A stretch of 64,000 bases of DNA from Zanthoxylum bungeanum (Eukaryota; Streptophyta; Magnoliopsida; Sapindales; Rutaceae). Made by a program: the position numbers and the translations under genes. Of this stretch, positions 10,801 to 22,550 are shown in pieces. Where the stretch lies: NCBI GenBank assembly GCA_019454045.1, contig SKCR01036775.1, positions 1-64,000 of the forward strand. Reading direction: 5' to 3'. The notes beneath the pieces were generated by a model. It was not told where the DNA came from. It saw only the letters and a list, made by a program, of their open reading frames with translations, and ran no database searches. The first letter of the stretch is position 1. Each line of letters starts with the position of its first letter.

Positions 10801-12256
10801 CAAATGGAAAACCTTTAGACCATTATGCTAAGCCCATGCGCATCACATCATCAACACACAAACAAACAACATACATAAAGTAAAATGGCGAAATATAAGA
10901 TGCAGATAATAAACAATCAAGATAAAATAAAGAGAGATATGTGCTGTTTACTCAAGTGGTACTTGGAGTTGTATCCCAAGTACAGACCGCACTATCGTCC
11001 ATTCAGATTCGGCTACGGAATTTACGTATGGGTTTCCATCCTATATACCACAAGAGACGACACATTTTCCCTTTCATTTGAAGGCCACAACATGCATCCA
11101 CAAACGACTCTCATGCGAATAAAACAATTAAAAAACGAATGACAATAAATAGAAAAAGTGTCCTCAGGTCTAACCTTTTAAATCACCTCTTGGATGTACG
11201 GTACACGATCGTCGGAAGGGCTAACACTCCGCAACTCCTCTGGTTCACTGCTCTCGTTCGTTGTCTCACTGTTTTGAGTCGTTCTTCTCCCTATTTTACT
11301 GCTGTTTTTACTGTATTTCGCTACTCTTTCGGTGACATTTTCTGGTCACTATTTCAAGTATTTTATGCCACTGTTTTGGGGTATTTGGGGCTGCTGTTTT
11401 GGTGATGTTAAGGGCTGCTGTTTAGGGGTGAATTTTGGTAGTTTGGGGGATGTTCTAGGGGCGGTTTTTTCGGTCAAACAGTGAATGTTTTAGGTAGTGA
11501 TCTTTGGTAATACATTGGATGTTTTAGGGGCTGTGATTTTCGTTTATGGTGGTAAGAGGAGGAGAGAAAATTCTTTGTTGCTTCTTGAGTGTATTTGGCG
11601 TGAATGGAGAGGCTTTTTCTTTGCTGTATATGCGTGAGAGTTCCGGGGGGTTCAAGGGTTGGAATAGCTTTGTTTTATAGGCAAACGGGATGGGTGAATC
11701 TTTGCTTGACAATGAAGGGATTTGTGCATTAAATGAGGATTTGATTTAGTGTTAAACAAGGAAAACCAAAGATTAATTAGGAAGTTCATATATTTAATTT
11801 GTTTTGTTTAGGCATGATATTTGTTTAGTTAGGAATATAATATACTTGATTGATTTTAATTAGGCATGGTTTTATTTTAAATTTGTATATGATTTTTAGA
11901 TTTTATTTAATTCCCCATGTGTTAAATATGCATTTTATTAATTTGGATGTGTTTTATGGGCTTTGGTGGGCTAATTGGGATTGGGTGTGAGGCTAACAGC
12001 AAAACCAGAAATACCGACACTATTCGAAGGCCGATTCGAATGCTACACGAACGCCCGCAATCTGTTTGACATTCGAACGTGGTTGCGAACACATCACGAA
12101 CGAAAAACAATGAACTTGTGAAATGAATCTGATGACATACTCATTCTGAATTTCCCCTTCCGACGTCCGTTTCCCACGACTTCCGCGACTTAAAAGGTAT
12201 TGCCTCCAAATGAGACTCATCATAGGGACTTATATGCAAAAATGCAGTGCCTACAA

Positions 12257-14031
12257 TGTTCCTACATTCACGATTATGATCAGTTTCTCTGTTCAGGTAT
12301 GTTAACCATACTTAGACACATGTCTTTGGTTAGACATCTCGCAAGAATCCCTTCAATAACATTCAGATACACTAACAGTGTAGGTCAGGCTATGAGTGTA
12401 TGCTTCATTTTCTTTCTCTCTCTCACTATTCAGTTATCTATATTTAGTTTATTCTAATTTTTAGTATACTTTTAATTCACATGTTCAGTTAATCCTTCTA
12501 GCCTATGTCTTCTTCTCATATTCGGTTTTAGAATTTATTGATACCCTTAGTTTAATTAATCAGTTAATGTTATTGGTTATGCTCATAATATTTTTTTATC
12601 TCAAGCTACCCTTTCAATTTATGGTATTCTGTTTCAATTTCTAGTTCATGTGAATACGATGTAGTGTTCAGATCATTTATTCAGTTTATGTTGCAACTTA
12701 GATTAATAGATCGTATATTATTTATGCCATGTGTAACATATATAGAGTTTGTGTAATAGCGTGTGTTAGAACAGGTTATTTATGACTTTTATGTTTTCAA
12801 CTTAAGTTTATCTATAATCTCATGTATCTCAGATACCGGATTTCATGCTTAGGAGTAGTACACATATGTTTTAATGTTCTCATGTTTATTTTGCATTGTG
12901 TTGTGCACGCCAGTTCATGTCATAGGATTCAGGTCAGGTCAGTCATGTTAGCCCATGTTTTCAGTATAGCTAAGTCATTTCAAGTTAGCCGTGGTTATGC
13001 ATGTCAGTCTTCAAAATATTTTTATAGTGTTCATGATCATGATATATGATATTAGAAATGGTTTTAAAAAACTTATATTAAGTTTAGAAATAATTTTTAC
13101 CATTATACACATGGTTTTCAACCTCCAATCTAGTGATGTAAACTCAGCTTTAGCGTCTTCTGTTCGTTTTGACAGTCTATGGGGCACTGATCACCCCCAT
13201 AGACTCAGTGGTTTAGTTACAACTCAGTTCCCTCTACCTATGCGGTGCTAGGTCCCGCTAGGCAGTGTTTTAGTTTCCCAGACTACTACACTGGTGTTTA
13301 TTTTCAGCTCAACTATATGATTTTATAAGATTTAGTTTTCAAAGAATGTTTACGAATTTCAGGTTTTAGATTAAGCTAGTATTTTTCATATGTATTGTTA
13401 TGTGTTTTAAGTTCATGTGCATGTAATTCAGATTTTCAAACATACTTGTCATGCTTATATATTTAACTAAACTTTTACGTTTAATGCATCCACATATTGC
13501 TATATTACAATTTTATTCATGTATGTCATGCATATAAATAGTTATGTCTAGCACCTATAGTTCCAGATTTAGGTAATGTAGGTTTATAAACATGTAGCAG
13601 GTCGAATCTCAGAAACTATATTTTAGTACATGTGGCTCAGATTGGGATCAGTCAGGTTTAGCTCATGTGAGTAACTAGGTTAAATAGTTCATAGTAGTTT
13701 CAGGTTCATGTATTGCAACTCACATAACCATACCTAGTTTTCACGGTCCATACAAGGGTTAGATTAGATCCGAGCCACCACAGGTTTGGGATGGCTTTTC
13801 CACAGGTTTGGGTCTCTTGGATATAACATGCAATATGAAACAATTCATATATGTTCTCATGTTAGTTATAACATGTTCACAATAATCATATAGTATGCAT
13901 GTTAGCTTTCAGACAGGTTTAGCCATGCATGTAGTCAGTCAGTCAGTGTGTCTAGTGTGCAGGTCAGGATTCAAAGTGATGGCTAGGTTGTCTCATTCGA
14001 ATCACATTCATAGATTTACTAGGGTGTGACA
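12257..14031 (-). repeat. Probable gypsy (chromovirus-like) LTR C, boundaries tentative
   Basis: No coding sequence. On the minus strand it starts TGTCACACCC at 14031, a common start for Del/Tekay-type LTRs, and ends GGAACA at 12257. It contains a hairpin, GTCTATGGGG...CCCCCATAGAC near 13171-13202, like the G-rich hairpins in this class. No matching 5-bp flanks are present (TACAA versus TTGGA). It could instead be the inner part of the B LTR. Confidence 0.45.
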
Positions 14032-14354
14032 TTGGACCTAGATTTGATTTTGCTTTGCTCAGTTTTAGGGATAATGCATAACCTGAAAGTTATAGCGCAT
14101 TCTTTAAGCTTTTCAACACCACCAAAATCACTAAAAAATAATAAATGTAGCTCAAGATATAGCAAACATACTGAAGTCTATTTGTGAGAGCTGTTAAATA
14201 AAAATTGGAATTGAAATTGGAATATTATTCTGAGCACCCCAAAAATAATTTCAATGACATCGACTCCGCTAATACATAATTTACATGCATAATAACATTT
14301 TCTGCATGAGAAAAATGACTATGATGGATACATCATGGTAACCGCGGTGTTACA
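14032..14354 (-). repeat. 3' LTR start of gypsy element B (partial)
   Basis: Read on the minus strand, TGTAACACCGCGG begins at 14354 directly after a purine tract. This is the standard junction between polypurine tract and 3' LTR in chromoviruses. Continuity is lost at about 14031, where a second LTR-like start appears. Confidence 0.65.
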
Positions 14355-14367
14355 TTCCCTCCCCCCT
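14355..14367 (-). promoter_or_regulatory. Polypurine tract of element B
   Basis: The plus strand reads TTCCCTCCCCCCTT, so the minus strand is a 13-14 nt purine run directly before the LTR. A stretch encoding a degenerate end of pol lies just upstream (GGATTCGATGACGAATCC on the minus strand). This is the expected start site for second-strand synthesis. Confidence 0.75.
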
Positions 14368-15204
14368 TAAATAGGATTCGTCATCGAATCCATATTTATG
14401 TAAAGTTTCTTAAAATAACTTGATTTGAGAACAAATGAGGGTACTGCAGCCAAATAACATCCTCACCTATGTAGCTTCTTGATCCCTGTGGTGTTACCAA
14501 ATGCCTTCACTGATGAAATATTATTATAGCGCAACTTCATAGTTGACCGATCAATAATGGCTAAAGGAAGTTCATGATATGTCAAGTCTTAGCTGATTTT
14601 TATGGACTGTGGCTCTAATACATGAGAATCATTATACATTTACTTTCAACCAAATAACTGAATGAATTCTGTCAATGTCAGGTGGGAGTGCTAACTCATA
14701 AGCTCTATTTCTAACTCTCATGAGAATCTGATACGGTCTAATATACCCTGGGCTTAACTTGCCCTTCCTCTAAAACCTCATGCCGGTTTTGAAAGGAGAA
14801 ACCTTCAGGAAAACTTAATTTTATGCCTGAAACTCATATCTCCTCCTTGGTGATCTATATAAGACTTATGTATCCTCTAGGTTGTTTTCATTTTGTCTTG
14901 AATCAAATTGATCTTTTTGAATGAATCTTGGACTAAGTCTAGGCCCAATAGTTTAATCTCACCCACCTCAAACCAAACTACTAGAGATCTACAAATACGA
15001 CTATATAATGCTTCAAATGGGGCCATCTGACTACTTGAATGGTAGCTATTATCATAGGAAAATTGGATCAGTAGTAGATGTTGATCCCAATAGCCTCTGA
15101 AATCTATTGTATTTGCCCTTAACATGCCTACCAAGGTTTGGATGGTCCTTTCTGACTTACCTTTAGTTTGGGGATGGAAATTTGAACTAGAGCCGAGTGC
15201 CCAA
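14368..15204 (-). pseudogene. Element B integrase C-terminus and chromodomain-like tail (broken)
   Basis: The minus-strand frame 14877-15134 reads IDFRGYWDQHLLLIQFSYDN and SSSQMAPFEALYSR, the hallmark end of a Ty3/gypsy integrase core (WDQHLPLAEFAYNN...GMAPFEALYG in the family). Just before it a GGKSERTIQTL-like stretch is readable up to 15199. Downstream, around 14500-14600, LTYHELPLAIIDRSTMKLR resembles the region after integrase that carries the chromodomain in chromoviruses. Stops are scattered through it. The core continues at 17645 beyond an inserted LTR. Confidence 0.82.
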
Positions 15205-17644
15205 TGTTGGAGTTGGTGCTTGGAGTGCCAATCCGAATTGTATATTTTATTATTTATTAATAAAATAACTACATTTTCATTCCATACCTTATTAATGGTA
15301 TTGTCATTATATGTACTAGAGTGATGTATAGATTTGCTAAAAATGACATTGATCTTAGAATAGTCTTGTAGTAATACTGGACAGTAGGTGGTCCGACATT
15401 GGGATAAGTATTACTATTGTAAACTATTCTTAAAGTATATATTCCTAGTCGTTGGTTTTGGAATACGGTCGAATTCATATAACCTAGAAGACTAGCACAT
15501 GTCGTATATTGGAATTGGAGTTTCAATGGTTTAATCCAATGTATCATGAGCTTTGGAAAATCGTATAGTCGTATGGGTATTGGTTGGACCGAATACTGAA
15601 TGACTCACATGTGATTCGTAATAGTTGGAAGTACACACCACCGTCAATAGGAATCTCCTTGAGTCGAGTAGCATATGTAATCCTTTGACTATAGGGTATC
15701 ATTGATTTTGTGTGAGATCCTCCACACTTTATTGCCATGTATGTCAGAAACCTTTCATGGTCTGGCCTCTAGATGTTCGTTGGGCGTGGACTGAGGCACT
15801 CAGTAATCAAGTATAAAGCAAGATAGGATCTGTCGGCCCGTAAATGTACCATAAGGGGTTTAGGTATCCATGTGAGTAAGTCACGATTCTTAAGACTTTG
15901 GCCAAAGCCGATCACCTAGGGTGGCTCGCATCAGTTGTAAAGAATAATGGACATGTCGACATGAGATGTGCACCCTTTTGAAACTTGACGGTGTATTCTA
16001 TGTTTCCTATGCACAACTCGGATATCCTAAATATAAGGATTGTTAAAGATATGTGATGACCTTGACTTGTATAGTTCAGAAAGGTCGTTCGTGTTCTTGG
16101 CGAGGTGACCGAATTACATACATATTAGCTAGGCTTATATGACGAACGTGTCCGAACTTAGAGAGTCCCAATATGAAATATACTTGTTAAGCACTTGGGT
16201 AGCCGATTAATTTTGATAAAAAATAATATTCGATATTATAATTATCAACTAAGATAATCAAGTGTTATTGGATAACATTGATTATTTACTTTTACCTAAT
16301 TGGATTAATTGGATTAATTCAATAATTACATAAGGGCTTAATCATAAAATCATATTTATCTCTACCATTTGAGGATATTATGGTAAATCAAAGTGGCAAA
16401 TATTTAACTAATTCATTTCCTAATCATTATATTGATTTAAATAAATTAATTCAAAGTGGTAGACAATGAAGATTAGCAACACCTAACTATACAAATTTGG
16501 ACAAATTAGATTAAGCCCACCTAAAAGTTGATAACAACACTTATTAATTAAAAATTGCCTAAGTTTTGCTATAAATAGCAAGATTTAGGAAGGTTTTAAT
16601 TAAGAAAAGCAAAAGCTTGAGAAAGCTAAATAAAAGCAAGAATTAGAGAAATTAGCCTAAGTTAGAGAAGTGTTTAGAGAAGCTTTGTGAGGTATCTACA
16701 ACATTTCATCTAGGAGAAATCAAGATTGGATCTTGGGGTGAAGCTTGCTAGCATTGGAATCAAGATTGGATCTTAGAGTCAAGCTTGCTAATCCTTGGAA
16801 GTTCTCCAAATATTTCAACAAGGATAAGTAGATTGGATTTTTGAATCAACCTTGCTAGGTAAGTTTGATCTTCTCCAAAAGCTATATTTTTCATTAATGA
16901 GACATATAGTGTTGAATTATGTATTAGATACATAATGTTGAAATTAGGCTAATTATTTATGTTAGGATGCTTTGGAAGTATAAACACAATATGCTTGTAA
17001 TTGGGTCAAAATATTTATGTTAGACATAAACATAAAATTAGAGTTTGGAACTTTAGATTAAAACTTAGAGCTATGGCTACCATTCTAGAATCACTTGACC
17101 ACCTTTGGGTGACCTAGAATTGTTCATGAGACATTTCTTATTGGGATTCTAATTTGGTTTGTGTATTGGATTCAAAATTTACGCAAGTGCATATTTAGAA
17201 TAAATTTATGTTTTTGTAAAAATATTTGTTATTTTGAAAAACTTGAAGTTTTTTCTATAGCATGTGTTGATATTGATTTTGATGTTAAAAATTAATTTTG
17301 GGTATTTTGAAGTATTTAGGGAAGACCGGAATAAATTAGGGTAATAGATCTGAATTCCTTCAGCTCTTTGGAAAGAGAGCCGAAGGTATTGAAATGAAAG
17401 AAAACAAACAAAAATGCCATTTGCGCGCACAGTGCGCGCGTTCGCGCACTGAATTTATTTTCGCTCGTTCTTGAGCTTCCAGACTCAGATTCAGTCCCGA
17501 TTTTTTCGTATACACTCGTAATGGAATATAGTATTTCATTAAATTTTTTAAAATTACACCTATACTTGATATCCATGGGTTAGATCCATTTCCGCTGTGA
17601 GGGGGCACCAATCCAACCCTAGGGGTTCCACAACTGCCATAACA
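15205..17644 (+). mobile_element. Solo LTR inside element B integrase, near-perfect target duplication
   Basis: The 2440-bp sequence starts TGTTGGAGTTGG and ends CCATAACA. It is flanked by CCCAA (15200-15204) and CCCGA (17645-17649), a 5-bp duplication with one change, and splits a gypsy integrase. TGTTGG/AACA termini suggest Ty1/copia. A TATA box at 16570 sets plus as the sense strand. No internal coding region remains, so it is a solo LTR. It matches none of the other LTRs here. Confidence 0.85.
16570..16577 (+). promoter_or_regulatory. TATA box of solo LTR
   Basis: TATAAATA lies in the context GCTATAAATAGC, about 1.37 kb into the LTR and followed by an A-rich leader-like stretch. It is the best core-promoter candidate in this LTR. 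Confidence 0.6.
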
Positions 17645-18365
17645 CCCGATGCACTCTGAAATGATTGTTAGAACTTAGACGTGAATTACGCACATCTGTT
17701 AGAGACTATGTAAATTGGAATTCCATGCAAGAATACTATATTGTCTAAGTAAATCCTTACGTACTGAGCACCAGTGAAAGTGGACTTAACTGGGAGGAAG
17801 TGTGCTAATTTAGTAAGCCTGTCAACTATTACCCAAATGGAATCGTGGCCCATTTGGGTTCTACCCCATGAAAAGTTTATAGTTATCTTATCCTATTTCC
17901 ATTTGGGGCCATCTAAACTCTGAAGCATCCCCGCAAGTCTCTGATGTTATGTTTAACTTGTTGACAGGTCATGTAACTTGACACATAATCTACTATGTCT
18001 TTTTTCATGTCATCACCTAATAAAATTGTTTCATGTTGTGATATATCTTGGTCATGCATGGGCGCATCATGTAACAAGACACGTGAGATATATCAAATAG
18101 CTTTTCCTTCAAATATGAAATTAGCGGAATAAAAAACTTGTCCTAATACCTGAGAAGACCACTGTCATCTAATTTGTAGTTGCTATCATGTTGCACTTTT
18201 TCTTTCAATCTCTGAATAGAAAGATCTGAAACTTGAGCTTCCTAAATTGCATCTAGGATCGAGGGTTTGACTTGTACATATGCAACTAATACTGCCGAAT
18301 TAAAAAGCTAAAATTGTACCTCATTGTTCATAAATTCTTGCCATTCTTTAACTAGTACTCCATTT
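17645..18365 (-). pseudogene. Element B integrase core, N-terminal fragment (broken)
   Basis: On the minus strand, weak but recognisable gypsy integrase pieces appear. Near 17770-17880 a WVIVDRLTK-like segment is followed by a degenerate form of KSAHFLP, and near 17650-17700 the sequence resembles the RFTSRFWK part. No frame stays open over 50 codons. Its register with 15204 across the solo LTR, and the matching flanking 5-mers, show that these were once continuous. Confidence 0.65.
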
Positions 18366-18677
18366 GATGAGAATTAAAAAATATACACTTAATAAAAGAG
18401 AAACTAATCATTTTACCCTTATGATTTCATTAATCCCCTTAATTTACCATATTTGTTAAATAATAATTATATTTATGTTTTATTGTGATTTTTTTTTATT
18501 GTGTAGGTAAAATACTGCTTCGGAAACTCAACAGGAAAAATGGATATGTGATCTGAACTCCAGGACCCATAAACCCAAAAAGAACGTGACGGCTAGATTC
18601 ATATCGGACTTGGAAAACATTCATCGTGTTTAGATTGGTGACAAAATGAGCTTATGATGTATGTACCCACACATGTA

Positions 18678-18714
<37 letters not shown>

Positions 18715-18783
18715 ATAAAATATATATTTATATAATATATTTTGGAGGACCCATCAAGATTTTATATATAAATATTTTATATA
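18366..18783. other. AT-rich interval, no gene
   Basis: Very AT-rich sequence of unknown origin lies between the end of element B and the LTR of element D, and includes a trinucleotide microsatellite. I see no coding or RNA feature. Confidence 0.6.
18679..18712. repeat. (TTA)n microsatellite
   Basis: About eleven uninterrupted TTA/ATT units, followed by an AT-rich tail. Confidence 0.97.
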
Positions 18784-21649
18784 TGTAACACCCCGGTAAT
18801 TCTGAAGACTACCATGTCATAGGTAGCATAGTAAATGATATAAATCATGCTCGAGCATGCATGTGCTAGTGGAATTACATTTTGGGCATTCGATAAATTT
18901 ATCGCAGTTCCGATACAAAATTTAGTCTTAGATTCAATCTGGATAGCCCTTAGTATTCCAGCCGTATTATTTTCGTGCGATCTCTGATTTTTATGGATTT
19001 TCTATGGCCGAAAAGCTAAGATGAAGATCTACAACCTTTATGTTGAGCATGTTTCCACATTTGGAATAGAACTACGTCAAAGTTTTTCATTTCCCTAGAC
19101 CATCTGCAATGTGATGAAAATGAGGATTAAAAATGAATTCCAATTCAATCCAAAAGCCCATTACCCTTCTCAAATTGGCCCAATAACTATAAATATCTAC
19201 TAAGTCCGTAGACTCCTCTAGAAAGAACCAAACTAATCAAGAATATAAATAAAAGCCATTAGCCCTAGTATAAATAGGACACACTATTCATTCATCTATA
19301 ATATTGGAGAAGCTGAAGAAAACGTGAGCAGGGAAAAGAGGGAAGAATAAGAGAGGAGCCATTTCTTACCAAAGTTAAAGAGAAAGAAAATGGAAGTCAA
19401 CACACAACATGTGCCAATAAGAGGAATAACAAGCTTAGAAGGATTGATTGGTGAAAGAAATCAAATGAGTTGAGGTAAGGAAATCTTGACCCAAAACTTG
19501 AATTGTCGAGTCTTGAAGAAAAAATGTTATGTTAGTATTGTTAGCATACTAGTAATTGCATTGAGGTGGATAATGAATTAGAAAATTGATTCTATTAAGA
19601 AATGCCCAAAATATGAAATTCTAGATATTGAGTTAAATTAAGGTTAGAGAGTTGCTTTGATGGTGGAATACTAGTATATCATGCATGGATGTTAAAGTTC
19701 AAAAAGTGGTTGTGAAGGTCTTATTGTGGGGTGTTGGTATTGCATTTTGGAATTTGGCAGTGAAGAGTTGAATATTAGCCTAGAATCAAGCTAGCATCAC
19801 GATGAGTATGGATAGCATCGCGGTACCGAGTTTGGAGATGCCTCTATTTCAGGTTAGGTCGTATGGGCGTCACGATGCTCAACACTTGACGTCATGACAC
19901 GGATCATGAAAATACCCTGTACCTCGGGTCGGTCGTGTGGAATACTCGAGTCATTGCGTGTGAGAGTCACATCAAATATATGAATACTCTCAAACTCGGG
20001 TCGGTGCATATGGGAGTCACGTTGAATATACCCTCTACCTCGGGTTGGTTATGTGTTTGCCTAAGGTCGGTCGTGAGGAAGCATCGGGTTAGGCCGTGCG
20101 AGCAACATGATTCATTAAGACGTCTCTGCCTCGGGTCTGATTATGTGAGCATCGCGATGCTTAAGACCCAGCATCGTGACGCATATCAAGCATAAGCTCT
20201 CTGTTTTAGTCTGATCATGTGAGCATCGCGAAGCGCAAGACCTGTAGTCGCGACGCGCAGTAAGACCAGTTTCATTCCATTTCAGTTTTTTTATCATGAT
20301 GTTAAAGTTCGTTAGCACATTAACTATCTCGACATGTATGCAACAAGCATGAGAATCTACTACATCAATGACCATGATTAAATTCAAGTTTATATATACT
20401 AACCATACTCAGATACAGGTCAGGTTGGCTTTTCCACATGAATCTCTTCAATCGGGTCCATGATCATTGGCAATGGTTATTAATCACTGAGTGGACCCTT
20501 TTTCTCAAACTGATATTTATTGATTTGTTTTGAATTAAGACTTATTTTTTGAGCACTTAGGGAGTTAGCAAAGTTTACTTTCAATTATGTTTTTGAATGA
20601 GAATATTTTGAGAAATACTTTAAAAATTGATGATTTTTAAAGCATGATTTTTATCATTTTTGGTGCCATGGGGGAAAAAACCACCTCAGATGTAACTTGG
20701 TACAGATATTAGAATTGACGGCTACTGGAATTGAGTAATTCAAAACATGTGCACATGGCAGGACAAGGGGGACGACGATACGTAACGCCCTTCGACCCTA
20801 GTTTCTAGTAGAGATGATAGCATTGATCCGCACATCTGCCTCTTGTTCAGTGGCTTAGGCGACGATGAGACGTAACACCCTAAGACCACTAGTTGAGGCG
20901 TATGGGGGACGGCGAGACGTAACGCCCTCATACGTCAGGTTTTTCAAAGATGAATTTTCGGAGATAAGTTTTTCAGAAATGATGGTTTTGTAAAAGAGAT
21001 TTAGAAAGAGAAATTTTACGAAAAATGTTTTAGAAAGAATTCAGTTTTACAGAAGGGCTTAGAGTTTTACAAACATAAAATATTTCTAGAATGGCTTTAC
21101 AGAAAGAGTTGTATTTTCAGATAAGAAATAGATTTCAGAAAATATTATTTTCTTCAAGATGATTTTGATTTTAGAAACAAATGAATGTTTTGTAAAATTT
21201 TCGGTTTTTTTTTTAATTATCCACTTACTAGGTCGTGCAAATGATCTAACCCTCATTCTCTCAGTTTTCTATTTTATAGGTTTATTCGGAGGACGAGCTC
21301 AAAAGGATGGATACTGATGGAAATCACCAGGGTGTTGAGTCCACTAGGGCAGTCAGAGATGTCATACAATCAGAGTCAAAGTAAAGTCATTTTTAGAGTT
21401 TAGTTCTGTAGAGATTGTGTGTGTAATGAATAAAGTGGTCCATAAAGAGTTGTAAACGGTACTGACATTAGTAAACAGTTGTGAGTATTTGATATGCATT
21501 ATGTGTTGTTGAGTTGGGCAATGGTTCTCGTGTATGAGTTGTATTTGAGATGAGTTTAGTAGTGTGGATCACAGTCAGAAAGTCAGAGGCTCATGGGGAT
21601 AGATCGGTCTATTCCTTGCCGATAGCATCTTCTGGAGGGCGATGTTACA
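18784..21649 (+). repeat. Element D 5' LTR
   Basis: The LTR is 2866 bp, starting TGTAACACCCCGG and ending GATGTTACA. Positions 19367-20453 match 41941-43088 in the 3' copy. A TATA box (TATAAATA) lies at 19269. Between 19790 and 20260 it carries repeated GCATCGCGATGC-like palindromic words, and around 20760-20930 hairpin-prone stretches ending in ACGTAACGCCC occur three times. Confidence 0.87.
19269..19276 (+). promoter_or_regulatory. TATA box in element D LTR
   Basis: TATAAATA in the context CCTAGTATAAATAGGACAC, about 485 bp into the LTR. This part is missing from the truncated 3' copy. Confidence 0.65.
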
Positions 21650-21653
21650 AATA

Positions 21654-21668
21654 TGGTATCAAAACATG
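21654..21668 (+). promoter_or_regulatory. Element D primer-binding site (tRNA-iMet type)
   Basis: TGGTATCAAAACATG, four bases after the LTR end, matches the initiator tRNA-Met site TGGTATCAGAGC over its first eight bases. It defines the LTR edge and the plus orientation. Confidence 0.75.
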
Positions 21669-22550
21669 GTCTAGGGAGACAATGAATGCAATGGGTAGAG
21701 TGTTGGGGTCATGTATATGTATTATGCTTGAGGTACTAGTATGCGAGGCACTACCTCTCCAGTATTCGATTCTCGAGTACGTCCTCAATCTCTATAGACA
21801 GGTTTGTAAAAATTCCCAAAGCTATCTGAATCGTTTTCCTAGTGAAAGTAACCATAATATTTATCGTAGTTGAGAATCATTCCATAGTAATCCTAGTCTA
21901 TTATCATAAGTTCGAGACAAGTTGTGAAACTAGACCGTAAAGTTCTATGAACATCCACCCAAGAGAGTAAAAGAGAAAGAGAATGCTACAAGAAAAGTAT
22001 GGAATGATGTATAGATACTTAAGGTAACCAGGGGCAAAAAGAGTTAGAGATACAAAATTAGATAATAAAGAAAGTGTCAGAACTTATAGTAGTAAAATTG
22101 AATATAGCGAGCCTGAGCAAGAGTAAAATATTGACTAGACCTAAGTAAGGTTCATTCCCTCCAAATAAGATTCCTTTCCTCCTCATAAAATTATTCCAAG
22201 CAGATCCAATAGCTTTTGAGTATCTCGTATAGATAGAAAGTTCCCCGAATAACAAAGAATAGTCATAAAAGGTAAAAGAAGCAAGAAATCAAAATTAGTC
22301 ATGGAAGTTTCCAATAGACATGAGGTGCCACAAAGGATGTAGGGCTTATAGACACCCAAACACATACTCGTAAGAGATAAAGTAGATGACATCAGGAAAG
22401 TGAATTAGTTGCCTTAGCTAAGAAATCCGATATAGATAAGGCCCTAGTCTACTTAGATTCTAACCTTTCGGAAACACCAGTTAAGGAAACTGTCCGAACA
22501 GAGTCTATCTCATACCTCTCTTACATGAGTAATAAGCTCTACTAGGACAC
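21669..22550 (+). other. Element D internal region, left part, no gene recognised
   Basis: The 107-residue frame at 21550-21873 straddles the LTR end and PBS, so it is not a gene. Nothing else resembles gag. The segment ends where Copia E starts. Confidence 0.65.

Larger units (their letters stand above)
9330..12255 (-). mobile_element. Family A (Ogre/Tat-like) LTR, partial host of Copia-1
   Basis: After the Copia-1 LTR the sequence resumes in the middle of a family A LTR. Blocks at 10939-11090, 11160-11260 and 12150-12255 align with 29690-29810, 29925-30010 and 31240-31333. It ends TGCCTACA like the other copies. No polypurine tract follows at 12256, so this is either the 5' LTR of a minus-oriented element or a solo LTR. 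It is longer than the 2.2-kb copies because of two internal tandem arrays. A TATA-like CTATAAAA lies on the minus strand near 11680. Confidence 0.82.

Noticed and set aside
21550..21873. 107-residue plus-strand ORF
   Set aside because: It runs across the end of the D LTR and the primer-binding site, which is incompatible with a gene of the element.
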